Shown: positions 8,178 through 14,760 of the stretch, in pieces | Layout of the letters: each line of letters begins with the position of its first letter | Position numbering within the stretch: position 1 is the stretch's first letter | Assembly (NCBI GenBank): GCA_024223125.1 | Contig: JAAEOP010000616.1 | Span: 1-20,731 of the forward strand | Direction: 5' to 3' | DNA length: 20,731 nt | Source of the DNA: Chloroflexota bacterium | GTDB lineage: Bacteria > Chloroflexota > Anaerolineae > Promineifilales > Promineifilaceae | Notes under the pieces: generated by a model | Seen by the model: the letters and a program-made list of their open reading frames with translations, nothing else | Databases searched by the model: none | Told to the model about the DNA's origin: nothing | Program-made: the position numbers and the translations under genes

Positions 8178-8218
8178 ATTAGACGAAAGGCTATAGATAA
8201 AATGCACCTTTCCCCTTT

Positions 8219-8241
8219 CTGTTATATTATATCCATAACAG
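8219..8241. promoter_or_regulatory. Candidate operator/promoter palindrome before the DUF5678-like/retropepsin cassette
   Basis: CTGTTAT (8219-8225) and ATAACAG (8235-8241) are perfect inverted 7-mers around ATTATATCC, an AT-rich core that could include the -10 region. The GGAGAGAG ribosome site and ATG (8258) follow within 17 bases. This placement fits an autoregulator or repressor site, but no DNA-binding protein is proven. Confidence 0.45.
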
Positions 8242-8257
8242 ATTGGAGAGAGTTCCT

Positions 8258-8650
8258 ATGAACAGTTTGCCCATTCAAGTGAGACAAGATGAAGTTATTA
8301 TTCCTTTAACCTATTTCCCCCATGCAGAGGAACTGGAGTTGGTGGTAGAGGATGATGTGGCAATTGTACGCGCCAAAACCGGTACGACCCGGTTTCATAA
8401 AAACGAACGGCGTGCCGAAATGCTTGAGCAAACGGCCGTTTTTGAATCCCAACGCCGCGAATTGTGGCAGCAATATCCAGAAGAGTACGCCGCGTTTCAT
8501 CAAGGAAAATTAGTAGACCATGATGCCGACCACCGGAGACTTAGGCTGCGTATTGATGCCCAATACCCAGATCAGATCGTGTTGATCCGGCAAATTACAG
8601 CAGAGCCTCCAGCCCCATTGCGGCTTGGTTCTCCTCGTCTGATTCCCTAA
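8258..8650 (+). CDS. DUF5678-like small protein, first gene of a two-gene cassette
   Basis: 130 residues, soluble. The C-terminal half (about 66-113) has the look of DUF5678: LWQQYPEEYAAFHQGKLVDH, then a helix and YPDQIVLIRQI. The N-terminal 40 residues (IIPLTYFPHAEELELVVEDD, then VAIVRAK) form a short beta-rich stretch I cannot assign, loosely like a small antitoxin DNA-binding fold. ATG 8258 is chosen because GGAGAGAG lies five bases upstream; an in-frame TTG at 8243 would lack a site. The stop is two bases before the aspartic protease start, so the two are certainly cotranscribed. Function unknown; DUF5678/retropepsin pairs recur in filamentous bacteria, as far as I recall. Confidence 0.7.
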   Translation: MNSLPIQVRQDEVIIPLTYFPHAEELELVVEDDVAIVRAKTGTTRFHKNERRAEMLEQTAVFESQRRELWQQYPEEYAAFHQGKLVDHDADHRRLRLRIDAQYPDQIVLIRQITAEPPAPLRLGSPRLIP

Positions 8651-8652
8651 CG

Positions 8653-9048
8653 ATGAAAATATTTTCATTTGATTACAACCGCAGATATTCACCGTCTGCC
8701 CCTTTCGTTGAAATTGAAGTAGGGAACTATGATGGGGATGACTTTCCCATCACGATAATAGCGCAGGTTGATTCAGGAGCCGATGCGACGATGTTGCCGA
8801 TACTTGTTTTGGAGTCAGTTGGGGCACGTTTCGAAGAAACGCGATATGTGCGTGATTTTATGGAAGGATCACATATTGTTGATGTATATTCGGTGGCCTT
8901 ACGTCTGGTGGAACAAACCTTCTATCTTCGTGTCGTTGCCCAGGAAAACACAGACGAAGGAATTGTTGGGCGTGATATTTTGAACCATCTTGTGGTGACC
9001 CTTAACGGCCCTGCCAGTGTGACCGAACTTCTTATAGACCCTACTTGA
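8653..9048 (+). CDS. Retropepsin-like aspartic protease
   Basis: 131 residues with a retroviral-type aspartyl protease signature: AQVDSGADATMLP (37-49, catalytic Asp40 in D-S-G) and, near the end, EGIVGRDILNHLVVTLNG (102-119), the usual flap-to-dimer region. Length equals a single retropepsin lobe, so it should act as a homodimer. No signal peptide or membrane segment is seen. It lies two bases after the DUF5678-like gene with no ribosome site of its own, so translation depends on reinitiation. A plausible but unproven idea is that the protease processes or is controlled by its partner. Confidence 0.8.
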   Translation: MKIFSFDYNRRYSPSAPFVEIEVGNYDGDDFPITIIAQVDSGADATMLPILVLESVGARFEETRYVRDFMEGSHIVDVYSVALRLVEQTFYLRVVAQENTDEGIVGRDILNHLVVTLNGPASVTELLIDPT

Positions 9049-9106
9049 GGTATCCTCTTACTAATCGGTTATCTCTTGACAATTGAAGCCAGGAGATGTT
9101 TTTCTC

Positions 9107-12100
9107 TTAAGAAGGCAAAGGTGTATGTCGTTGCGTAACCAACAATCGGCCGCTGCCCAACTGTTCCACATAATGTGTCATACGGTCATATTTCACGACC
9201 AGGGCATCGAAGCGGGGTTCGTCTAGCAGCAGTAGTTCTGTATCCAACGTGGCCCGACCGCTGGCGGAGTAAGGCATGTCGGCAAACAGGGCGTATTCCC
9301 CAAAATGTTCGCCTGACCCCAATCGTCCGACAACTTCTTCCTGACCACTGGTGGTGATAAACAGTTCCACCGCGCCCTGAGCAATGATGAACAGGTGAGA
9401 ACGAGCGTCCCCTTGCTGGATGAAGGTGGTTCCGGCGGGGATGCGCTTTTTTTGCAGACTGGCGTCAATCGTGGCTAATTCCTGGGGGCTGAGACTGCTG
9501 AACAAAGGCATTCGTCGCAGTAAATTGCGTTCCTGCACGCCGGAACTGACTTGACGGGCCAGCGTGGTGTCGGCCCGCAGCAGGGGATCAAAGTCGTCGC
9601 GGTGGAGGGTGAGGAGAGTCACGGCCGACACTGCCTGATAGCTAAAACTGTAATCTCCTTCTCCCGCCAGGGCATTTGTGCCAAAGGCAGCGCCGCGGCT
9701 TAAAGTGGCGACTTGTTGTTCATTGTGCAGGACAGTAACCTCTCCTGTATCAACAATGAAGAAGTGGGTGGCTTCACGGCCGTGACGAGCCATCATTCCC
9801 CCTTTCCGCACCGTTTGTGTTTGCATAGCCGCCGCCACTTCCGCTACCCCATCCCGATCCAGGCCAGCAAAAACATCCGCTTGCCGAATGAGTTCGCGGC
9901 GGTGGTCGCGGGCCAGGATGAAGCCTTGTGCCAGCCCCGCCCCCCACTGCGTATGGGCCAGCACATGCCGGGCCAACGTTTCCGCTTCCAGCCAGGGCAG
10001 GCTGTCATAAGCAGCTTGCCCCGCTTTGCGCGTAAAGGGGGTTCCGGCCAGATCATCCAGACGGTCTACGGCGACCAACAAGGCATGGCGAGCCTGTTCC
10101 CCAATCTGCAAAATGCTGAGATCGGGATCCAACAAACCCAGGCTGCGAATTTCGACTTGAATGGCGCCCAAGCGACGGCCGCCAAAGACAGCTTCGTAAC
10201 TGGTAAAAAGGGCGGCCATAAAATGGTTGAAGCCGTTAATCAATCGTTCTCGTTCGCTAAATGCGGCCGTTTGCTCATAATCTGCCTCGTAACGGCCAAA
10301 TTGAGCCAACAGCCCCAACAGCAAATAAAGGGAAATTGCAAACAGCCACAGCGCCAGAACAGGAATTTGCAGCCGGGGAAAAAGCAGCAGCCACGGTGTT
10401 AACCCCATTGCCAACACTAATATGCCCCAGGGTAGGGCAAAGCGGGAGCGGAAAAAATTGAGCAGCAGGGGGGCCATCAAAGCCAACCCAAAATAGGTAC
10501 AGGAAGTGATGAAGGCGGCCGCTAACCAACGGCCGTTTTCGCGCAGCGCCTCGCCGCCAATTTGCATCTGAATGGCAAACATACCGATCCCGATGAGGGT
10601 GAATGCGGCCAATGCCAGACGGTCTGAACGCACCATCCATTTGGGGTTGATGGTGAACCAGGCCACAATGCCGCTGGCTAAGATGGTGGCGGAGGCGGCC
10701 ATCAAACTCAAGTCATAATAGAAGGTGGCGTCTTCGGCTAACCAGGACAGGGACAGGGCCAGGGGGGCGGCCGCCAATGCCCAAACAGCCCATTGAAAAC
10801 GTGAGCCAGGTAGTTGGCGGGCGATGCTGCCTAACTGGACGGTTACAAGTAAATACAGCAACCAGATAAACATGGGCCGCCAGATATTCCCGGCCGGCAG
10901 TCGTCCCAGGCCAAACCAGATGAGAGGGAGGCCGATGATGATGGGCAGGCCGGTGAGCAGAGTCAGGACATCGGGGCGGGCTAACAGGTCGCGGTGGGCT
11001 AACCAGCGAATGGCGGCCTGGATACGGTTCCACAGTAGGAGGGTGAGGTAGTAGAGGGTGGGGATGAGGATGACGGCCGTTAATAGCACCAACAGTAACC
11101 GTCCCCAAAACCCTCGTGCCCACAAACTTTGGGCAAAGGGCGCCAGGCGAGAATGCCAGAAGTTAAGCGCCAACCACAAGGCAAAAATGGAGTAGAGAAA
11201 AGCCAATGCGCCAAAAAAGGTAAAAATGCGCTCGGTGGCGTTTAGTTCCTGCCAAAAGCGGCGTGGTGTGGTTGTCGCCTTGAATTTGGGCCAAAACTGT
11301 TGCCGCCAAAAGCGGAAGGCGCGGGCGCGTAAGCCGGGCATTTCTAACCAATCCATGAGGATAAAGTAGCCATCTAATTCTAGCAAAGGGTTGAGGTTGA
11401 TGATGACGCTGAGGTAGGCCAGAAAGCTGACTTGGTAGAGGAAGGTGGCGATGAGACGGTCGCTGATTTGGGGTATGAAGAGGGCCACGGCCGTCAACAG
11501 CCAACTGACCAATCCACCCAGAATAAGTCCAGAATAGGGGCCGGCCCAGGAGACAAGGATGCGGTCGCGGCTGGAAGACATCCAGGTGTCGCGGGTATCT
11601 ACAAAGAAGGCGGGTAGTCCCCAATAAAGCAAAAACCCGCCCCGGTCTAGCTCACGGCCGATCTGTTTAACCGCCAGACCATGCGCCAGTTCGTGAATAC
11701 CGATCACCAGCAAATTGGCAATGATGAGTGTAAGAGCGCCAACAAAGCCACTACCGGTCATGGTGTAGGCTTGACGGCCGTACAACATCGCAAACAACCC
11801 GCCACCGGATAAGACGATTAAGAAAAGCAGCAGTTGACCGAATCTGGAGAATAACGGCCGTGTCCAACGGTATAAATTAGTGAAAAATGGGTCCAGGCCA
11901 TCGCGGGCAATTTCGGTGTGAAGGAAGCCACGCAGAAGTCGCCGCCCACGACTTTCAGGGGCGCGGGCGTTTAGCTGGCTGCTGATTTGATCGTAGATGT
12001 TAGCCGGGGTATCTTGTAAAAAACCGCCCTGTCGCATTTCGCCGATGACATTGTTGAGATGGCCGACAGGCAGGCTTTTGTATCGTTTGAGGCTGTAGAA

Positions 12101-12343
12101 AAGCAGATCTTTTACCCGGTTACGGCCGTTCATCTGCCACCATAAAGCGTAATCTTCTTCGGATAGCCGGAGATAGGTTTTGCGCTTCGGTTCTTTGAGG
12201 ACGTAGTATGGTTCTTCGCGGTTGGAGAGGCGGGCGATGGTGACGGCCGTGTTTCGTTCCGGTTTGTAGGCCACCGGATCGGTGGCTGTTTGCACTGCTT
12301 CCCAAAAAGGGGTCACGTTTTTTTCTATGTTGTTTGCCGCCAT
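9107..12343 (-). CDS. PqqD-like / M50 metalloprotease membrane protein with two C-terminal cyclic-nucleotide-binding-like domains
   Basis: 1078 residues. Order: an N-terminal PqqD-like winged-helix region (~30-112); an M50 membrane metalloprotease core with HELAH (217-221, zinc ligands His217/His221, catalytic Glu218) and the third-ligand motif LNPLLELDGYF (Asp324) between membrane helices; a long array of further transmembrane helices to ~685; a soluble linker (~690-820); and two CRP-type beta-roll domains (~823-925 and ~945-1055). The second keeps GEHFGEYALFADMP but has PYSAS where a cAMP-binding Arg is expected; the first (GAAFGTNAL) has lost both Glu and Arg. YydH-type peptide-zinc-protease proteins share the front half. 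It probably cleaves or exports a membrane-associated peptide under control of an unknown ligand. No Shine-Dalgarno precedes the ATG. Confidence 0.82.
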   Translation of the reverse strand: MAANNIEKNVTPFWEAVQTATDPVAYKPERNTAVTIARLSNREEPYYVLKEPKRKTYLRLSEEDYALWWQMNGRNRVKDLLFYSLKRYKSLPVGHLNNVIGEMRQGGFLQDTPANIYDQISSQLNARAPESRGRRLLRGFLHTEIARDGLDPFFTNLYRWTRPLFSRFGQLLLFLIVLSGGGLFAMLYGRQAYTMTGSGFVGALTLIIANLLVIGIHELAHGLAVKQIGRELDRGGFLLYWGLPAFFVDTRDTWMSSSRDRILVSWAGPYSGLILGGLVSWLLTAVALFIPQISDRLIATFLYQVSFLAYLSVIINLNPLLELDGYFILMDWLEMPGLRARAFRFWRQQFWPKFKATTTPRRFWQELNATERIFTFFGALAFLYSIFALWLALNFWHSRLAPFAQSLWARGFWGRLLLVLLTAVILIPTLYYLTLLLWNRIQAAIRWLAHRDLLARPDVLTLLTGLPIIIGLPLIWFGLGRLPAGNIWRPMFIWLLYLLVTVQLGSIARQLPGSRFQWAVWALAAAPLALSLSWLAEDATFYYDLSLMAASATILASGIVAWFTINPKWMVRSDRLALAAFTLIGIGMFAIQMQIGGEALRENGRWLAAAFITSCTYFGLALMAPLLLNFFRSRFALPWGILVLAMGLTPWLLLFPRLQIPVLALWLFAISLYLLLGLLAQFGRYEADYEQTAAFSERERLINGFNHFMAALFTSYEAVFGGRRLGAIQVEIRSLGLLDPDLSILQIGEQARHALLVAVDRLDDLAGTPFTRKAGQAAYDSLPWLEAETLARHVLAHTQWGAGLAQGFILARDHRRELIRQADVFAGLDRDGVAEVAAAMQTQTVRKGGMMARHGREATHFFIVDTGEVTVLHNEQQVATLSRGAAFGTNALAGEGDYSFSYQAVSAVTLLTLHRDDFDPLLRADTTLARQVSSGVQERNLLRRMPLFSSLSPQELATIDASLQKKRIPAGTTFIQQGDARSHLFIIAQGAVELFITTSGQEEVVGRLGSGEHFGEYALFADMPYSASGRATLDTELLLLDEPRFDALVVKYDRMTHYVEQLGSGRLLVTQRHTPLPS

Positions 12344-12400
12344 GGGAGAAGTTTAACATAATCTTGTGAAGGGGTGAAGGGGGGCGGGGTGACAAGATGA

Positions 12401-12448
12401 TATAATATTGGGAGATTAAGAGATTGGAGATTGGGAGATTGATGGGTT
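12401..12448 (+). promoter_or_regulatory. -10 box and GGAGATT repeat leader of the lspA operon
   Basis: A perfect TATAAT lies at 12401-12406 without a good -35 box. It is followed by tandem copies of GGGAGATT/GGAGATT up to the ATG at 12449. The same word is used in the hairpin at 17519-17564. Here the repeats supply GGAG-type ribosome-site sequence, so a mobile word repeat may be serving as the translation start region. Confidence 0.45.
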
Positions 12449-12814
12449 ATGGGATTTTTTAAGAAGTTGTTTGGTAGCGATGAGAGTGAACTGCAGGAGT
12501 ACGTGGATAAGAATGGTATTTACTTTTATGTGCGTTGTGATAATTGCGGTACGTTGTTGACGGTTCGGGCTGATAAGTATAATGATCTGGCGCGGGAGGG
12601 GAGTGGGTTTATCTGGCACAAGACGATTGTGGACAATAAATGTTTTCGTCGGATGCGGGCGGTGGTGGTGTTAGACGGCCGTTACAACATCACCCATGCC
12701 GACCTACAAGGCGGGCAATTTATGAACCAGAAGGCGTATGAAGCGGTCGAACAGGCTGAGATTGAAGCGAAAGCGGCCGCCGAAGCAGGTGAAACGGCCG
12801 AGGATAATCTATGA
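12449..12814 (+). CDS. Conserved small Cys-containing protein upstream of lspA
   Basis: 121 residues beginning MGFFKKLFG, a basic-aromatic start common to proteins that sit on the inner face of the membrane. It has a C-D-N-C pair (Cys30, Cys33) and Cys65 in a compact ~90-residue core (YFYVRCDNCGTLLTVRADK; FIWHKTIVDNKCFR), then an Ala/Glu-rich helical tail (96-116). It looks like a half zinc-ribbon. I know of similar unnamed proteins in Chloroflexota but no function. Its TGA overlaps the lspA ATG as ATGA, so the two are translationally coupled. Confidence 0.75.
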   Translation: MGFFKKLFGSDESELQEYVDKNGIYFYVRCDNCGTLLTVRADKYNDLAREGSGFIWHKTIVDNKCFRRMRAVVVLDGRYNITHADLQGGQFMNQKAYEAVEQAEIEAKAAAEAGETAEDNL

Positions 12815-13326
12815 TTTATCTTCTTATATTGCTGGCATTTCTAGCTGACCGAGTTAGTAAAATATGGGCAGCGGCGTATTTGATGGAAAACGGCCGTACC
12901 CAAATCAACCCCTACCTGACAATTGCCGAAGCGTACAATCAAGGGATCGCCTTTGGTCTGTTTCAAGGGATTGGCCCTGTGGTGGGCTGGCTAACGGTAG
13001 CGGTTGTAGTGGGATTATTGGTTTATTTGCACCGGCTGCCACGGGAACAATGGTTAACGCGCATGGGATTGGCAATCCTTATCGGCGGCGCATTGGGCAA
13101 CCAGATTGATCGTCTGTGGGCTGGAGAAGTTTTGGACTTCATCATAATTCCCTTGCAGCCAGGCATCTTTAATGTGGCCGATGTCATGATCTATCTGGGC
13201 TTAATGTTGGTTATCCTGGGTGCGTTTATCCATCGTTCCCCGGTCAAGAATGGGTTGGAAACCGCTAAAGAAAATGGCTCCAGGGTAGTGGCCCCGGAGC
13301 CAGGAAGGAGGAAGAAAACGAGTTAA
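12811..13326 (+). CDS. lspA: Signal peptidase II (lipoprotein signal peptidase)
   Basis: 171-residue polytopic aspartic protease that removes the signal peptide from lipidated prolipoproteins in the inner membrane. Family motifs: LADRVSKIWA (11-20), AYNQGIAFGLF (41-51), GGALGNQIDRL (92-102), GEVLDFI (105-111) and FNVADVMI (120-127). Asp109 and Asp124 correspond to the catalytic pair. Four membrane segments are visible. A basic C-terminal tail of ~30 residues (from ~143) is longer than usual and covers a GC-rich inverted repeat. The start overlaps the upstream small-protein stop (ATGA). Confidence 0.93.
   Translation: MIYLLILLAFLADRVSKIWAAAYLMENGRTQINPYLTIAEAYNQGIAFGLFQGIGPVVGWLTVAVVVGLLVYLHRLPREQWLTRMGLAILIGGALGNQIDRLWAGEVLDFIIIPLQPGIFNVADVMIYLGLMLVILGAFIHRSPVKNGLETAKENGSRVVAPEPGRRKKTS
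13276..13301. repeat. GC-rich hairpin inside the lspA 3' end
   Basis: GGCTCCAGGG (13276-13285) faces CCCCGGAGCC (13292-13301) with one mismatch and a six-base loop. It lies 25 bases before the lspA stop and encodes part of its variable tail. No U-tract follows, so I call it a hairpin rather than a terminator. Confidence 0.55.
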
Positions 13327-13433
13327 AAAGTATCAACTTGCTTTGACCTTTAATCTACCTTTTTTATCGAGTGTAAGTAAATGGGATGTTGTCTCTATGA
13401 CAAGAGAACTACACTGGTACTGTGGGGATGGGA

Positions 13434-13491
13434 GACTTGTCCTGAGTGAAACCGAAGGATTGGTAATTACCTAATTACTCAATTACCTCAA
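13434..13491. repeat. Word repeats: TCCTGAG..CGAAGGA followed by TAATTACC block
   Basis: GACTTGTCCTGAGTGAAACC and then GAAGGA (13434-13459) is a variant of a TCCTGAGCGAAGTCGAAGGA-type word I recognise from many environmental genomes. Right after it, GGTAATTACCTAATTACTCA (13462-13481) and ATTACC form another near-palindromic repeat, which supplies the last codons and TAA of the minus-strand gene. Confidence 0.5.
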
Positions 13492-14293
13492 ACCGGGGTA
13501 AATAAGCTACCAATTCATCCAGATGGTTACGGCGTTTTAGATAGAGCAGTAGTTCGCGTACTTTGGTTTGTTTGTTGGCGCCGGCAAGCTGTTCCCAATC
13601 TATTTGTAGGTGGACGGCCGCTGCTTGCAATTGGGCCAGATTTGTGTGGGCTAGCAAATAATAACGCAAAATAGGTGGCGGAGAATCGGCCGTGATTTTT
13701 TCTAGGCGGGGCAAACTGTCGGCCGCCGGCGGGGTTAAAATGCGCTCCACCGCCAAAGCTAACTGTGGCGTCTGATTATAAGTCTCGGTGTATTGCATAA
13801 TGCTACCGATCAACCCGCTCATTGTTTGGGGGATACACATGACTTCGTTTTCGGGAATGCTGAGATCGAAAAGGATATCTATTACATCTTCTCGGCTCAA
13901 TTGGTTTGTCATCTCGTCGGCCATCAGTTGACGGTTATATACCGTCCCGGCTTCATCGGTAAAGGGTTCAAAATGGGGTGAGTGGGGGTTGTGGGTGGCG
14001 GGGGCAACGGCCGTGTCCCCATCATCTCCTGCTTCTTGTGAAGCGACAGGCCGCCCCAATACACCCAGCAGCCAAAAAGCAGCTCCACCGAACAACATAC
14101 CGGCCAGAACGTAGAAGAAAAAACCCAAATCGGCCAGCAGCGCTTCCTGGTTGAATGTGCCTAGAATGGTGTCTAGCAAGACGGCCGTTGTCACTGTCAA
14201 CAAACCAACGCCCCAGGGGAGCGACGGCCGTCGTAGAAACATGATCAAAAACAATACAACAGCAAGCAGCTTTAAAATTAGAATAATTCCCAT
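13475..14293 (-). CDS. Membrane-anchored protein with C-terminal effector-associated/death-like adaptor domain
   Basis: 272 residues from ATG 14293 (a TTG at 14302 would add three; neither has a ribosome site). Counting from that TTG, the N-terminus holds three transmembrane helices (~4-23, 30-48, 58-81). A low-complexity linker (~85-115) follows, then a helical module (LSREDVIDILFDLSIPENEV, ~135-190). The C-terminal module (~209-272) has ILRYYLLAHTNLAQLQAAAV, DWEQLAGANKQTKVRELLLY and LKRRNHLDELVAYL. The latter resembles effector-associated domain 7 / bacterial death-like domains (RELVxYLxRRxxLxEL pattern), adaptor modules that pair with like domains on effectors in predicted immunity systems. 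No effector or NTPase is encoded nearby. The domain call rests on remembered consensus and is the main uncertainty. Confidence 0.6.
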   Translation of the reverse strand: MGIILILKLLAVVLFLIMFLRRPSLPWGVGLLTVTTAVLLDTILGTFNQEALLADLGFFFYVLAGMLFGGAAFWLLGVLGRPVASQEAGDDGDTAVAPATHNPHSPHFEPFTDEAGTVYNRQLMADEMTNQLSREDVIDILFDLSIPENEVMCIPQTMSGLIGSIMQYTETYNQTPQLALAVERILTPPAADSLPRLEKITADSPPPILRYYLLAHTNLAQLQAAAVHLQIDWEQLAGANKQTKVRELLLYLKRRNHLDELVAYLPRFEVIE

Positions 14294-14411
14294 AGAGGCC
14301 AAATTGTAACACTGGCAGACAAAGGTGCAACGATGTAGTTTGCAATTAAAAGAAAAGAGCGATTTAATACACTTTCCCGTCTAAATTTTAGACCTGCGAG
14401 ATTTTTATACA

Positions 14412-14509
14412 TTATCGGAAATGACTTTTTTGACAGAATTAACAAGATTTACAGGATGAAATAATCCTGTTAATCCCGTAAATCCTGTCTGATTTCTTAT
14501 TTCCGATAA
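14412..14509. mobile_element. 98-bp nested palindrome, MITE/REP-like
   Basis: Outer arms TTATCGGAAAT (14412-14422) and ATTTCCGATAA (14499-14509) are perfect 11-mers. Inner arms at 14432-14457 and 14464-14489, built from GACAG-ATT-ACAGGAT words, pair over 26 positions with five mismatches around a six-base loop. The inner sequence is a form of the ACAGGATTTACAGGATT repeat I recognise in many environmental bacteria. It fills the divergent gap between the adaptor-like gene and the glycosyltransferase operon and ends 56 bases before the next start. Confidence 0.65.
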
Positions 14510-14565
14510 GGTTGAATGAAATCGTAAAAAAACCTCGCCAGTCTACGCAGCTAGAAAGGATTTGT

Positions 14566-14760
14566 ATGACAAAACGGCAGCTAGGTGTTTTATTTATTAC
14601 TCTGGGTATATTGGCGATTGTGGGCCTTTTTGGTATGGATCTATTAAGGGCGGGACAGTACCAAGGCATTGGCCCGGCCCAAAAACAGGCAATGTTAGCA
14701 GCCGGGGTGGCAATTGTAGTTGGGTTAACACTTTTGCCATTGGGAGATCGGCCAGCATGA
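14566..14760 (+). CDS. Small two-helix membrane protein
   Basis: 64 residues with two hydrophobic segments (RQLGVLFITLGILAIVGLFG and AMLAAGVAIVVGLTLLPLG) joined by a short polar loop containing QYQGIGPAQKQ. ATG 14566 is preceded by AAAGGA five bases away, better than an upstream in-frame ATG at 14512. Its TGA overlaps the glycosyltransferase ATG (ATGA), suggesting coupling and perhaps a partner role. No family recognised. Confidence 0.65.
   Translation: MTKRQLGVLFITLGILAIVGLFGMDLLRAGQYQGIGPAQKQAMLAAGVAIVVGLTLLPLGDRPA

Larger units (their letters stand above)
7614..8257. other. Gene-poor, probably decayed island
   Basis: No convincing gene is seen across these ~640 bases. A plus-strand frame (7617-8075) and a minus-strand frame (7812 to about 8102, with an in-frame TAG at its upstream end) are both open, but neither shows a family motif, a start with a ribosome site, or the codon pattern of its neighbours. 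It lies between a truncated toxin-antitoxin pair and a cassette with its own promoter-like leader, and contains the hairpin at 8114-8177. Confidence 0.5.

Noticed and set aside
10713..11123. Frames antisense to or out of phase with the M50 gene
   Set aside because: Pro/His/Arg-rich shadow translations of a well supported membrane protein.
13276..13301. Rho-independent terminator of lspA
   Set aside because: The hairpin lies inside the coding sequence and has no U-tract.
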